A DNA stretch of 64,000 bases. Source: Massospora cicadina (taxonomy: Eukaryota > Entomophthoromycota > Entomophthoromycetes > Entomophthorales > Entomophthoraceae). Of this stretch, positions 31,643-42,069 are shown one piece after another. The DNA is taken from contig JAKSZP010014544.1 of the NCBI GenBank assembly GCA_022478985.1, positions 124,001-188,000 of the forward strand. Direction: 5' to 3'. The notes under the pieces are model-generated. The model saw nothing but the letters and a program-made list of their open reading frames with translations, was not told where the DNA came from and searched no databases. Made by a program: the position numbers and the translations under genes. How positions within the stretch are numbered: position 1 is the stretch's first letter; each line of letters starts with the position of its first letter.

Positions 31643-32771
31643 TGCAAATTTACTCTTTGGTTGTTATTGTCAAGCAACCCAGTAACCTTTTTACTGCACA
31701 GGTTCAGTTTCCTCATGCACTTTGTCACTTTGTATAAAATGTATTATCAATCAATAATAGTATGGAGACTATTATCTGCAGCTGAGTGTAAAATTATATT
31801 TTGTCCTAACGCTCAGCCAGTATATCCAATTAAATACTCATAAAATTGTACTTGTATGGATTTGTTCCCTATACTCTTGTCCACCGGATCTTTGTTAAAA
31901 TACCCTGGTGACAGTCTCTTTCAGCCCAACACACAGTTGGCAGCTATCCATGATTGTGGTTCCTTCATCTCTAGATCCTCACTCGGATCTTTACTCCTCT
32001 CTGAATGTCTTCCAATTATTGCCCTCTGCAATAATATCCTTGAGACAGAAAAACACAATAGAATCTTATAGTCTAACTATACACTGAATTTATAATATTA
32101 CTGTAAACTCTAAACTCTGTAAAGTACTTTTTATTATAGTAAATCCTAGGGAATATATATAGTGGGGAATTCAGCTGTCTACCCTTGGTTGACACCTCTT
32201 TAATGAAACGGCAGCCATTGATATTGAATCACCCATCCTCATATTGGCAGTGATGATCTTCCCCATCCTGGCTAGGATTCCTTCATTGGACTTTTTGAGA
32301 CCTCAAATGGAAAGAGTCAGAAAACATGTCCCTAATGTTTTCCTCTTGATCCAAGTGAACCAACCATATTTGGCTAGCGACCTGCTTAGGTAATGGGACT
32401 TATTACCTATTATGGCAGGTCACTCACCAACCAATCAATTTGCTAGTTGCAGGTGGCATCACTCACCTCGCAACTTACTATTCATTTCCATTCAGTTAGT
32501 GATGAAAATTGACTAATCCCAATCGGTACACCTGATAGTTAATCACTATCAGATACCCCTATTTCATTGGTGACTCCACCCAATGAGATCTTAAGTATTC
32601 ATCCAAATTGATCCCCGATGGATATGATCAGACAAATATCCTAAAATCCCCCAAATGTAGTTCCTCCAAAACTTGGTCCAACCAATTTCTGATTCACTTC
32701 GCCTTAGGGAATTTTCTACTAGCGATACCAGGTAATCTAGCAGGCTGGGAATATGGGCAAAAATCTCAACA
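31643..32771 (-). repeat. gypsy-5 5' LTR
   Basis: ~1129 bp, partner of 25132-26260; ends CTCAACA on the + strand. Confidence 0.9.
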
Positions 32772-32776
32772 CCATA
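32772..32776. repeat. gypsy-5 target-site duplication (right)
   Basis: CCATA, identical to 25127-25131. Confidence 0.88.
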
Positions 32777-33628
32777 CAAAAGGGACTTCCTTGTGCAAAA
32801 GGTAAATTAAAGGTTCTGCAATCTCTGCAAAATTGGGGATGAATTGTTGGTAATAACCAACCATCCCTAAAAACACTTGTATATCATGCATGCTTTTGAT
32901 AACAGGCATGTCTAAAATAGCTTGTATCTTATTAAATAAGGGTAAAATACCCTCACAATTAACTTTATGTCCCAAAAATTCCATCTCAGTTTTAAAAAAA
33001 GCACACTTTAATGGGTTAAGCTTAAGCGAGGCATGATGCAGTCAGCCAAAAACTTCCTTCAAATGAGCCAAATGCTCGTTAGAACTATGTGAAAAAACAG
33101 TAAAATCATCTAGATAAACTAAAACACAAGAAAGTTTTAAATTTCCAAACAAGCTATCCATGGCTCGTTGAAAAGTAGCAGGTGCATTACAAAGCCCCTG
33201 CGGCATATGAGTTGGCTCAAATAGCCCCTCACTAGAAATTAGAGCACATTTTTGACGATCTTTCAGGGAAAGATCAATTTGCCAATAACCACTCGCAAGG
33301 TCCATAGCTGGGAAGTATTGTGATTCAGACAATAATCTCATTGAATCATCTATGTGAGGTAAAGGATAAGAAACCTTTTTAGTAACAGCACTTAGTTGAC
33401 AATAGCCCATAACCACTCTATGCCCCTCATCCTTTTTCAGATGAGTAGTAGAGGGGAAGCCCATGGACTCTTAGAAGGTGTTAGTAGCCCGGCATCAAGG
33501 AGTTGTTTCAGTTCCACTGAGACCTGAGCCTCCTCGACTTTAGATTTTCAATATGGCTGAGCTCAAATAGGATCTCCAGTTTTCACCTGATGCTATACCT
33601 CTTTCATTAGGCCAAAATCTCCAGGACC
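32777..33628 (-). pseudogene. gypsy-3 reverse transcriptase
   Basis: Frames 33042-33464 and 32766-32984. RT blocks: VMGYCQLSAVTKKVSYPLPH, MDLASGYWQIDL (motif A), MPQGLCNAPATFQR (motif B) and LVYLDDFTVFS (YLDD intact). The thumb/connection follows (FLGHKVNCEGI, FLGMVGYYQQFIPNFA). One frameshift lies at ~33000-33040 and a stop near 33470. It ends at the gypsy-5 insertion. Confidence 0.88.
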
Positions 33629-33910
33629 TTAGGAAAAGAAATCTGCATATTCTTCAATCAGGGCCTCAGCTTCAAGCTGTTGATCTGAAGTAAGTGAATC
33701 CCCAAATTTGATGTCAATTCTAGCAATGATAGGGGGGTCTTCCAGCCCAAATTCTCGTAAATCTCCACATCTTGAGACAGATAATATGTCACTCACAGGA
33801 GTAGGCCACACAGGCAATGGGATTATTGCAATTCAATTGCATAGGTCAAGAGAGGTGAGATTAGCTAATAGAACTATAATAGTTCCATCATAGGCAGAAT
33901 CAAGGATACC
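33629..33910 (-). pseudogene. gypsy-3 dUTPase-like domain, 3' half
   Basis: On the minus strand, right after the gypsy-4 insertion, GILDSAYDGTIIVLLAN matches dUTPase motif 3 (G-I/V-I-D-x-x-Y-x-G-x-I-x-V). The stretch to 33629 leads to the pre-RT region (EDPPIIARIDI ... YADFFS). It joins 38441-38585 in frame when gypsy-4 and one AGGGC are removed. One stop (33840 region) is present. dUTPase would limit uracil in cDNA. It may be structural only. Confidence 0.68.
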
Positions 33911-33915
33911 AGGGC
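33911..33915. repeat. gypsy-4 target-site duplication (left)
   Basis: AGGGC, identical to 38436-38440. Confidence 0.88.
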
Positions 33916-34115
33916 TGTGATGGCTTGGGGTTAGCCTGATCCGCACATCAACCTCATGATTATTGGTTCAAATACACATATGAATTTGGAGATCAAATTG
34001 GGAGAATCGGACAAATTTGAAAAATCTTTAGAAAAAGCGATTGTAGGTGAGGATTCAAGGACCCATGAATGAGGACTGATATGGCATATCAAATGACCGG
34101 TGTCCCAGATCCTCA
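33916..34115 (+). repeat. gypsy-4 5' LTR, truncated
   Basis: Aligns with the first ~200 bp of 37762-38435, with many substitutions, and ends abruptly at gag sequence. Confidence 0.8.
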
Positions 34116-34118
34116 CAA

Positions 34119-34610
34119 ATGTTCTGCCAGGGGTTGCAGCCAGATTTGCTGGCAACCTTGGCAGCAGCAAAGGTCCAAGCCACGCTGGGGGATGAAGTAG
34201 CTTTAGCAAGTCAAGTTGAGAAACAATTAACATTGGCACAGGACCGGCAGGAGGAGTCAATATCACCAGGGAAGGGGCAGTCTCTGGTAAGCAGCCATTC
34301 CAGTCAAAGGGGGTGGCACCCAGCCCCAAGAAACGTGGGAAATGTTCAAGGGGGAGGGCTCCCAGGCTATATGTCGAGACCTCCATCATCCAATTTGCAA
34401 GTGAAAGACTCATTTAAAAATAAATCGCCTACTTTGCTCTATTCTCATCTGTTTATCCCTGTAGAGTTGCATACAGATGGGGGAATGGAAAGGGTAATAG
34501 CCCTGATAGATACTGGGGCGGAAGAAGATTATACTGAACTGGCATTAGTGGATCGTTTGAAGTTGCAGGTGTGGGAAGGACCAGTGGTGGTTTTTGCTGA
34601 TGCCACATGA
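34119..34610 (+). pseudogene. gypsy-4 gag end and protease
   Basis: FCQGLQPDLLATLAAAKVQA is the end of a capsid (F..GL...L pattern), followed by a charged linker and the protease motif VIALIDTGAEEDY. No CCHC knuckle seen. The frame ends at 34610; the second protease half lies in shifted frames to ~34740. Confidence 0.75.
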
Positions 34611-34824
34611 AGGGCACCATTGTGGGGCGTAAGCCCTTCAGTGAAAGTACGGCAAGCCCATTTCAGGTATTGGACTCAGTTTTGCACAATCGAGAACCTG
34701 ACCCACCCTGTAGTGTTTGGAATGCGGTGGTGGCATCAGTTCAGACCACAGATCGATGTACCTTCCAGTACCATAACCTTATACCAAAGAAGGGGTCCAC
34801 CAATGAGGTGGAGGTTGTTGGTGG

Positions 34825-35830
34825 GTGACCAGAAGTTATTGGGGCCTCAAACTCTGGGGGCTATGCAGGAGGAGGGCTTACCTGCAGAATACCAAGACTT
34901 TGTGGGGTTCTTTGGTCCCAAAAGGGATTTGCTGTTTTCCCCCACTGGGCCATTCACATTTTCTTTCCATTTCAAAGAAGGGTTGGAGCTTCCCCACGGA
35001 TGCCCAGTGTACCCGCTGAATGAATGAGCCAAAGCTGCATTAGAGGATCACGTACATTCCATGTTGAGAAAAGGCTTGATCAAGCTGTCAAAATCTGCTG
35101 TGGTATCTCCAGTGCTGCTAGTGCCCAAGGCAAACGGCGAGTTACGGCCATGTGTGGACTACTGGAGATTAAATGTGGTTACCAAACTGGATCCTTACCT
35201 AATGCCACTTATAGAAGATATTTTACTGATGGTCACAGGATGCAACATTTTTATCAAGCTCAATTTGGCCAATGAATTCAACCAGGTGCCTGTGAGGCTG
35301 GAGCATCAAAGGTACATGGCATTCAAGTGCCATCTTGGAATGTTTCAATACCGAGTATTGCCCTTTGGGCTGCGCAATGCCCCAGCAGTCTTCCAAAGAA
35401 TGATCAACCAGGTACTCAGTCAATTGATCATGCAGTGCTGTATCGCTTATTTGGATGACATCCTGGTGTTTTCACGTTCCAAGGAGGCTCATGTACAGGA
35501 TGTGCGAGAAGTCCTAAAGGCGCTAGCTGGGGTGGGGTTACAGCTGAAACCGTCAAAATGTGAGTTTAATCAAGCGTCAGTCAAGTTTTTGGGGAATGTG
35601 GTATTTGGAAAAGGACTAGGGATATGCCCAGATAAGATTCAGGAAGTACGCGCCTGGAAGGCACCAACAGATCTGATGGGAGTTTGAAGTTTTTTGGGGA
35701 CCATAAATTTTCTCTGGCAGTTCATCAAATACCTATCAAAGCTGGTCTTGCCACTTAGACAATTAACGCGGAATGTACCATTCATATAGGGGGAGGAAGA
35801 GGAGCGGGCGTTCAATTTATTAAAAGAAAA
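34825..35830 (+). pseudogene. gypsy-4 reverse transcriptase
   Basis: Pre-RT (PTGPFTFSFHFKEG, LPHGCPVYPL; stop at 35027), then 35061-35687 with SPVLLVPKANGELRPCVDYW, IKLNLANEFNQV, LPFGLRNAPAVFQR and AYLDDILVFSR (catalytic YLDD intact). Downstream connection is frameshifted at ~35690-35840. Confidence 0.88.
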
Positions 35831-35840
35831 GCTCATCTCA

Positions 35841-36305
35841 GTGCCGGTCCTTGCCCATCCCAATCTGGGAAAACATTATGTGGTTGAAATGGATGCATCA
35901 AATTTTGCCATAGGAGTGGTACTCCTACAGAAGGGGGAAGACAGGTTAATACACCTGGTGTGTTATTTCAGCTGGAAAATGATTCCAGCAGAAACAAATT
36001 ACCTGATATATGACAAGGAGCTTTTGGTGGTGGTTACAGCGCTGCAGGAGTGGCAGCATCACTTGTTGTACACTCGTCGCCCTTTCATGGTCCATACTGA
36101 TCATCAGGCGCTGGAATACTACCAAAATCCAAGAAAAATGAGTCAGCGCCAAGCCCATTGGCATGTGGAGCTGGCCCAGTTCAATTTTCTGGTGGAATAC
36201 CATCTGGGAGTGATTAACACCATAGTGGATTGGTTGAGTCAGGATGCAGGGCTGGCATATGAGAAGACTGAGTTAGAAAAATACAACACAGCGACCATGT
36301 TCTGA
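35841..36305 (+). pseudogene. gypsy-4 RNase H
   Basis: VVEMDASNFAIGVVLLQ, YDKELLVVVTAL and VHTDHQALEYY: the three acidic residues (Asp, Glu, Asp) are all in place in one open 154-aa frame. Confidence 0.87.
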
Positions 36306-36330
36306 GAAGACCAATTCGCCATGATGGTAA

Positions 36331-37260
36331 GTGAAGAGGATGAGTTGGAAAGGGAGATCCAAAGTAAGCAGAGGAGGATACTATTTGGAAAGCGCTTATG
36401 GGAGGAAATGGCTGAAGGTCAGCAGCATAGCCATCATTAGACATACAGAAAGAAAAATGGAGTTCTATGCCACAACTCGTGGATATGGGTACCAAACTCA
36501 TTGCTGCAGCGGGAAGTGCTGTGGGCGTTGCATGACCATCCATTGGTGGGACATCTGGGGGTGGCGAATATGATCAACCTGGTACAGCAGAAATATTTGT
36601 GGTCCAGCCTGCATAATGATATAAAAATTATGTAGTGGAATGCTTGGTTTGTGCACGTTTGAAGCCTTCATGGAGCAGCCAGCGGGTAAGTTAGTTCCGC
36701 TCCAAATTCCAAGTCAGCCATGGGGGTCAGTTAGCATGGATTTTATCACAGGATTACATAAGAGCCAGGGGAAGGATGCGATAATGGTTGTGGTCAACCA
36801 GGTAACAAAATATGCCAAATTTTTCTCATGTACTTCAAAATTCTCAGCCAACGACACTGCAAAGATTTTCATTGATAAGATCTTTGCCTGTCATGGCTTA
36901 CTGGTGGAAATCATTTTGGATTGCAGTCCATAATTCACATCAAAATTCTGGTCATGTCTGCTCAGTAATTTGAAGATATGCCCGTGTAGGGCTTCAGCTT
37001 ACTATCCTCAATCTGATGGCCAAACAGAAAAAGTAAACCAAATTTTGGAGCAATACCTCCAATGTTATATTTCAGACCAGCAGGATAATTGGGTCTCTTG
37101 GATCAGACTTGCTCAGTTTACTTATAATAACCACCACCAATTGTTGACAGGGATGTCACCATTCTTTGCTAATCATGGATCAAATCCAACGCTGGGTGGA
37201 GGATCAAATGGTGGAGTATGTCAGGGGGCGGACAAATTATCCTGAAGAATGACTGAAATC
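36331..37260 (+). pseudogene. gypsy-4 integrase
   Basis: The zinc-binding part is spread over shifted frames (36331-36660). Core: SMDFITGLHKSQGKDAIMVV (first Asp), ILDCSP with stop (second Asp block, 36920) and DGQTEKVNQILEQYL (Glu). Frame ends near 37245. Confidence 0.82.
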
Positions 37261-37368
37261 AGAAGAAGATTGCAGAATAACCTGGAGCGCACCGCAGCAT
37301 GACAAAAATGAATTGCGGATTGGTGGAGAGCTCCAGACCCATCATTTGCTCTAGGAGAGTGGGTACTA

Positions 37369-37761
37369 TTGGCGGTGAAGAATGACAGGATACTGGTGAA
37401 GAGCCAGAAACTTGGACCAAAGTTCTTAGGCCCTTATAGGGTGATCTGGGTTGTTAACAAGGTGGCGTTTGAATTAGACCTTCCTGGAAGGGTCAAAGGC
37501 CCATCTGGTGATCCATGGTTCTCAACTCTGAGGATTTTGAGGGTGGGGACCAGAGCGACCTGGGCCACTGAATCCATGGGAGGAGTACAATCAAGAGAAC
37601 GAGGTCAAGCAGATTTTGAGGGAGCACTGGGTCAGGGGTCACTAGCAGTTTCTGGTGAAATGGAAGGGATATCCGGTGGAGGAAGCAACCTGGCAAACTC
37701 CAGCAGAGTGCAAGTGATGCCCCAAGAAGATCTGAGAGGTTCTGGATTTGTGAGGGGGTGA
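37369..37761 (+). pseudogene. gypsy-4 integrase C-terminus and chromodomain remnant
   Basis: KLGPKFLGPYRVIWVVNKVAF is the GPY/F segment. In another frame at ~37646-37712, FLVKWKGYPVEEATWQTPAE is a typical chromodomain core. A purine tract (TGTGAGGGGGTGA, 37749-37761) directly precedes the LTR. Confidence 0.78.
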
Positions 37762-38435
37762 TGTGACAAATTGGGGTCAACCTGAGTCCGCACATTGACC
37801 TCATGAATATTGGTTCAAATTTGTGTACAAATTTGGAGGTCAAATTGGGAGAATCAGACAACTTTAAATAATCTTTAGAAAAAGTCATTGTAGGTAAGAT
37901 TTCAAGGACCCACAAATGAGGACTGATCTGGCATATCAAATGACTGGTGTCCTGAATCCTCTGAATGGTCATTATGTGGGATACAGGACTTTCCTGAGCC
38001 ACAATTTGGATGTCTCTTGAAAGCCAAATTTAGGGGTATTAGCAATACTTTAAACTATCAAAAATGCATTAAAATGAGGAAAGGGTAACTGCAAATACAG
38101 TTTCGTTTTCTCAAACAAGTAAATCATAATAAAAGTCACATTGCTTGCTTTAAAAATTTTATTTAAAAATTTATTTCAATCAGAAACCAGAACAATGAGA
38201 TCAGCAAGCGAGCTAGGCCAGGCATTGGCCTCATTTGCAGCCCTAACATGGGGTCAGGCCATGCTGCTTGCTTGTAGCATCGCTGGAACCTTGGTCCATA
38301 AATACATCGTAAATTCTGGAAATGGCGCACGGGTGAGAGGGTGGTTCTCAGCAGGATTATCAGTCATGTGGTTGGTAACATGGCTGGTCCTGCCCAACTC
38401 ATATGTCTCATATTGGCAAGAGCCCATGCGTTACA
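37762..38435 (+). repeat. gypsy-4 3' LTR
   Basis: 674 bp, TGTGACA...GTTACA. Contains a fortuitous 112-aa open frame (38141-38479) that runs across the LTR end. Confidence 0.88.
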
Positions 38436-38440
38436 AGGGC
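38436..38440. repeat. gypsy-4 target-site duplication (right)
   Basis: AGGGC, identical to 33911-33915. Confidence 0.88.
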
Positions 38441-38585
38441 AAGGTAAAGCCTCCAAATGAGAGGGATTTTGATTATTAAAGATCTCTAATACATGATCAG
38501 GGGGTACAAATACTTGTACTCCCATATCAATTATGACTTGAGCTTTTGGGGTAATGGTAATCAGAGAGTTAGAATATAAAGGCAT
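38441..38585 (-). pseudogene. gypsy-3 dUTPase-like domain, 5' half
   Basis: TPKAQVIIDMGVQVFVPPDH followed by a G/L-E-I-x motif resembles dUTPase motif 1 and the segment before motif 2 (I-D/T-G-I/V...IP.G..G.I). It continues at 33910 after gypsy-4. It sits between protease and RT, an unusual place for a dUTPase in Ty3/gypsy elements. Confidence 0.65.
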
Positions 38586-38690
38586 TCCCTCAGAGGCACA
38601 AGCTGTTGGAGGTGGAAGTATAGTCCTTGGACCCAGGATTTGGTATTTGAGACATGAGATAGAAGTGGGGTATTCCAGTAAGAAAACTTG

Positions 38691-39110
38691 TCATTTGAGT
38701 TTGCCTTTGCTATTGGGAACATTGTGTAATATTAAAGGTACTAGGTACCCAATTAAAGAAAGGTATTTGTCTTTAAGACTGATTATCACATCTAAATTGG
38801 TGAGAAATTTAGTTCCTAAGAGCAGATCATAGCAGTTGTTATCCAAAACCACTGCAGGGGCTGACACAAACAACTTTCCAAAGCGCATCAGAAGAGAGGA
38901 ATATGCTCCTATAGATTTAGTATATGAAGGTCCAACAGTTCCATAGTCTTGGGAATGGTTTAAGTCTGGCGCCAATTTGATTTTTTTCATAAGTTTGGAC
39001 GAGATTACATTGATGGGCGATCCCATATCAATGATAGCCAAAACTTTCACCTTATGCACAATGACTTCCACCTGGGTTACATCAGTGCCAAAGTTTGGGT
39101 TTGAGAACAC
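38691..39110 (-). pseudogene. gypsy-3 protease
   Basis: VLAIIDMGSPINVIS is the retropepsin site with Thr to Met in DTG, then ...YDLLLGTKFLTNLDVII, the hydrophobic second motif (I-L-G-x). Probably inactive. Confidence 0.75.
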
Positions 39111-39275
39111 TATGGATTAATTGATGTAATTGACTTAGAAGAAAAAGGGGAAGCATAAGCAGAAATAGTGTCTTTGTTGGCTAATTCATCATGGATATTA
39201 AGCTCATCAGGAGCAGATACCAAATAACAATCTGTAAAAGAATCAAAAGGTTTTGACTGAGGCACCTGAGGTAGG

Positions 39276-39527
39276 TCAGCACAAGGAGCCCCATGCCCTA
39301 TGCTGACTCCTCTTTTTTGATTCCTCCGCTTGCTTTTTCCAACATTGAGATACCACATGAACCACAAGACCACAATAAGTGCATGGCTCCTTCTTCAGTT
39401 TGGATTTGGGTTTAGGTGGCATTGTATGGATGTGAGAATGAGGGTTACTAGAGGAGGTCAGATGTACCACCCCATTAGAAATGTCTATAAGCACTTTTTG
39501 ATGTTGATAATGGAGCTGGAATTCCAT
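39276..39527 (-). pseudogene. gypsy-3 Gag nucleocapsid (CCHC)
   Basis: CTYCGLVVHVVSQC is a perfect CX2CX4HX4C knuckle in a basic context (KPKSKLKKEP ... KKQAEESKKR). It binds genomic RNA during particle assembly. Confidence 0.8.
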
Positions 39528-39680
39528 TTAAGTGACTTCAAATGTAATAGTAACTGAGTGTGAGAACCAAATGCACTCATTACAGCTGATATAGCATCAT
39601 CAACGGTAATTCAGTTGCAAGTAAAAAGTGTCTGGGCCTCATGGTAGAATCGTTTAGCAAAACCTTGGATAGAAGTATCC

Positions 39681-39992
39681 TCATTTGATTTGTATATTAA
39701 TAGAGGCTTGCTTTTGGTTGGAAAGAAGTTGATCACTCCCAAATTCCTTAATGAGGGTGGTTTTCACTTGAGCCCATGTAGTGCAAACCTTAAGATGAGA
39801 AACCATGAACTCTTTAGTGAACTGGATTAGGCAAGAGGTGATATGGCGGACCTTCTGTTGATCAGTAGCTCCATCCATTGCACGTTCATAAATGAAAAGA
39901 AAAGAATGGATGCTACCTTCACCCAGTTTAAACTTATCCTTAAAGATAGGTTTGAAAGAGGTGGCTTCAGTGTTCAAGATGTGTACGCCCAA
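39681..39992 (-). pseudogene. gypsy-3 Gag capsid-like region
   Basis: Open frame with TWAQVKTTLIKEFG, similar to the W..VK..L...F motif near the start of many retrotransposon capsid C-terminal domains. Confidence 0.6.
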
Positions 39993-40133
39993 TACTGCAA
40001 CCAGTCCAGCCTCAGAGGGTTCAGACTCTGTGAAATGGGCATGAGGGGGAACTCAGTCAACTTGTTTTCTCAAGAGTTTCAAGTCATCTTGTAAATTTTG
40101 AACCAATTGTTTAAGTTGGTCGTTCTTAGGGGC

Positions 40134-40400
40134 TCAGTTTAAGTTGGAAATTGCAGTAAACATCTCAGTTTTCTTGGTCTCAAGTACTTCACATTTGGAA
40201 GTCAACCACTCAATGGACGCTGTCAATGAAGCAAACCAGGTTTCTTGCATAGTTTGATTTTCATTGCATAGATGATGTGCATTCTCAACGCCATCCAGTA
40301 AGTTGATTAAGGAATAGTCCATATTGGTCAAAGACCTTCCAAGGATAAGAAACACCCTTGAGCTAGGGCTCAGATTTGTGTTTCTAATGCTTGTACTCAA
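40134..40400 (-). pseudogene. gypsy-3 Gag helical segment
   Basis: 88 codons with a long predicted helix (SIEWLTSKCEVLETKKTEMF). Lies between the collagen-like and capsid-like parts; a frameshift separates it from the first. Confidence 0.5.
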
Positions 40401-40441
40401 GATACTAGGAGCATTGAAGGTTCAGAATTGGACGTTGGAAG

Positions 40442-40840
40442 CTAGGAACCAGGGGGACCATGAGGTCTCAGGGGTCCTTGCGACCCATCTCTACCTGCTG
40501 GTCCCAGTTGGCCTTGTTGACCCACTGGACCAGGGGGACCACATTCACCAGGAAGTACCAGGGTTACTGATGGAGAGCTAGGTGGCCCCAGTGGTCCAGG
40601 AGGACCAACAGGACCAGGTTCACCTTCTCTAATATTATCCACCACTTGGACAAGATGTTGGGTTAGCCCATTAAGCTCCCCCAAGCTCTTCTCATGTTCA
40701 GCCTGCAGCTGATCCAGTTGCCTCTTAATCTCATCCTTCAGGGAGGTAATCCAGTGGTGAATAGGGTTAGTGGCATCGCTAACTTGATGAGATACTTCTT
40801 GGCTGGTGTATCCCACAACTCCATTATTGATTCTCACCAA
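40442..40840 (-). pseudogene. gypsy-3 Gag segment with coiled coil and collagen-like repeats
   Basis: 132 codons. Residues ~25-70 are a heptad-rich helix ([20 protein letters not shown]). Residues ~74-132 are Gly-X-Y triplets ([15 protein letters not shown], a 10-residue break, then [20 protein letters not shown] and more). Gly recurs every third position for ~16 triplets. Such repeats form triple helices in collagen-like proteins. The host retro-Gag role is unknown. The assignment to Gag follows from position between PBS and CCHC. Confidence 0.7.
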
Positions 40841-41109
40841 CTGGTTATGAATAATGTTGATTTCTCTTCTATTATTGAGAATAGCCTCTCAATTATTCCT
40901 TCCAAAGTTGGATGCCATTTTATAAAATAAAGATAGTTGAGAGTGAAATTGTTGTGCTAGAGTCAACTGGCGCTGGATTTCAAGATGATGCAACCCCAAA
41001 ATCTTGAGTACATGGTGAATAGCAGGATGTACATAATATCAGAGATACTGCTCAGTTCTAGCCAAACCAACTTTGGTAGGCTGTAACACCACTCAGTTAT
41101 ATAAGTTCA

Positions 41110-41385
41110 TCATGTTGTCAGCAACTTTAGATGCTCAGTCACAATTAGGGCAAGCACCAGGCTGAATAGCCCCCTTATCAAGCTTTTGGCAGTTTCTTCA
41201 ATATTTGTGGCTTGAATCTGATAATTAGATTGGTCAGGGCCCTTGATGGTCAAGTCCATTGAAGCTTGAAATTGTAGATTATTGATATTAGTGGAAGGCA
41301 AATCTTGCCAGTTAGAGTGTACCCATTGGGTGATACTCAAAGATTCTTCAGAAGAGGGGCTCTCTTCACTAGATGTATTCATCAT
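41110..41385 (-). pseudogene. gypsy-3 Gag N-terminus
   Basis: First frame after the PBS (ATG at 41385), Ser/Glu-rich (SSEESPSSEESLS). No domain recognised. Confidence 0.5.
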
Positions 41386-41423
41386 TGTGAAAGAATATTT
41401 TCACCAGGTAGCCTCAGGAGCAG

Positions 41424-41441
41424 ACCTGGCAGGGAGCACCA
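41424..41441 (-). promoter_or_regulatory. gypsy-3 primer binding site
   Basis: Minus strand TGGTGCTCCCTGCCAGG one nt inside the 5' LTR; complementary to a tRNA ending ...GGGAGCACCA. Confidence 0.75.
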
Positions 41442-41442
41442 G

Positions 41443-42064
41443 TATTGGAATTTTGTGAGAAATTATGATAATCAGGTGCTACAAAGGCTACAAAATTATT
41501 AGTTCCATGGCTCTAGTGAAGATTGACACAATTGCAACAAAGTTATTAGTTCCATTGCTATAGCTGATTCCAATTGGAAATACAGAATCCTGTATGAAAA
41601 TAGACCAAATTAGGCTACATAAGACAAGAATTGAGGTACTATATTAATTAAAAATTAGAGATATTTATAGAGGAAAATTTTGTGGTTCTTCATGAGGATT
41701 TTTATGATTTACCCAAGGTAAGATCTTTCCTAACAGATGACCAATATTGCTGATTATTATTGTCATTAATATACTTCTGATGGTCATATCTGATAGAGCA
41801 CTTATTAGATGCAATCAACCTTTTTAGTGAGGGCTTAGCCCCTTCAAAAGCTTAGTCATTTCAGATTGCTTGGTTATCTCAGATTGCTGAGCTTCTTCAG
41901 ATTGCTTATCTTCACCCATCATAGGAGGCTGATAACTCTGAAGGGTCTTTCTTTGGTCAAATTGAGAATCAGAAATACCCATCATAGATTTTATAATTTC
42001 ATTAGACCAAGATATCAAATCTTGATCTGGAGTAATTCCAGTCATCTTAGTTGTATCTCCAACA
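41443..42064 (-). repeat. gypsy-3 5' LTR
   Basis: 622 bp, partner of 22801-23422. Confidence 0.9.
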
Positions 42065-42069
42065 CTTAT
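42065..42069. repeat. gypsy-3 target-site duplication (right)
   Basis: CTTAT versus CTTGT at 22796-22800. Confidence 0.6.

Larger units (their letters stand above)
25132..32771 (-). mobile_element. gypsy-5: Ty3/gypsy element nested in gypsy-3
   Basis: A 7.64-kb minus-strand element with ~1129-bp LTRs and a perfect 5-bp duplication, inserted in the RT/RNase H part of gypsy-3. It has a tRNA-type PBS, a degenerate gag region with 53-bp tandem repeats, pol remnants (pre-RT, RNase H, integrase) and a PPT. Most of RT is missing. Between pol and the 3' LTR lies ~1.5 kb with an open frame on the opposite strand. It resembles gypsy-6 at the right end of the window. Confidence 0.92.
33916..38435 (+). 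mobile_element. gypsy-4: chromodomain Ty3/gypsy element nested in gypsy-3
   Basis: A 4.52-kb + strand element with a perfect 5-bp duplication. The 5' LTR is cut to ~200 bp (33916-34115) and joined directly to the end of gag, so the rest of the LTR, PBS and most of gag are deleted. Protease, RT, RNase H, integrase, a chromodomain remnant, PPT and a 674-bp 3' LTR follow. LTR divergence is clearly higher than in gypsy-1, so it is old. Confidence 0.92.
22801..42064 (-). mobile_element. gypsy-3: Ty3/gypsy element with dUTPase-like domain
   Basis: Minus-strand element with two 622-bp LTRs whose ends form the inverted pair TGTTGGA/TCCAACA (the first base pair mutated to TATTGGA in both copies). It spans 19.3 kb because gypsy-5 and gypsy-4 are nested inside. 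Without them it is ~7.1 kb. Order on the minus strand: PBS, gag (coiled coil, collagen-like, CCHC), protease, dUTPase-like domain, RT, RNase H, integrase, PPT. All genes are interrupted. Confidence 0.9.

Noticed and set aside
38141..38479. 112-aa frame with hydrophobic segments at the end of gypsy-4
   Set aside because: Crosses the 3' LTR boundary and the target duplication into gypsy-3, so it arose by chance at the junction.
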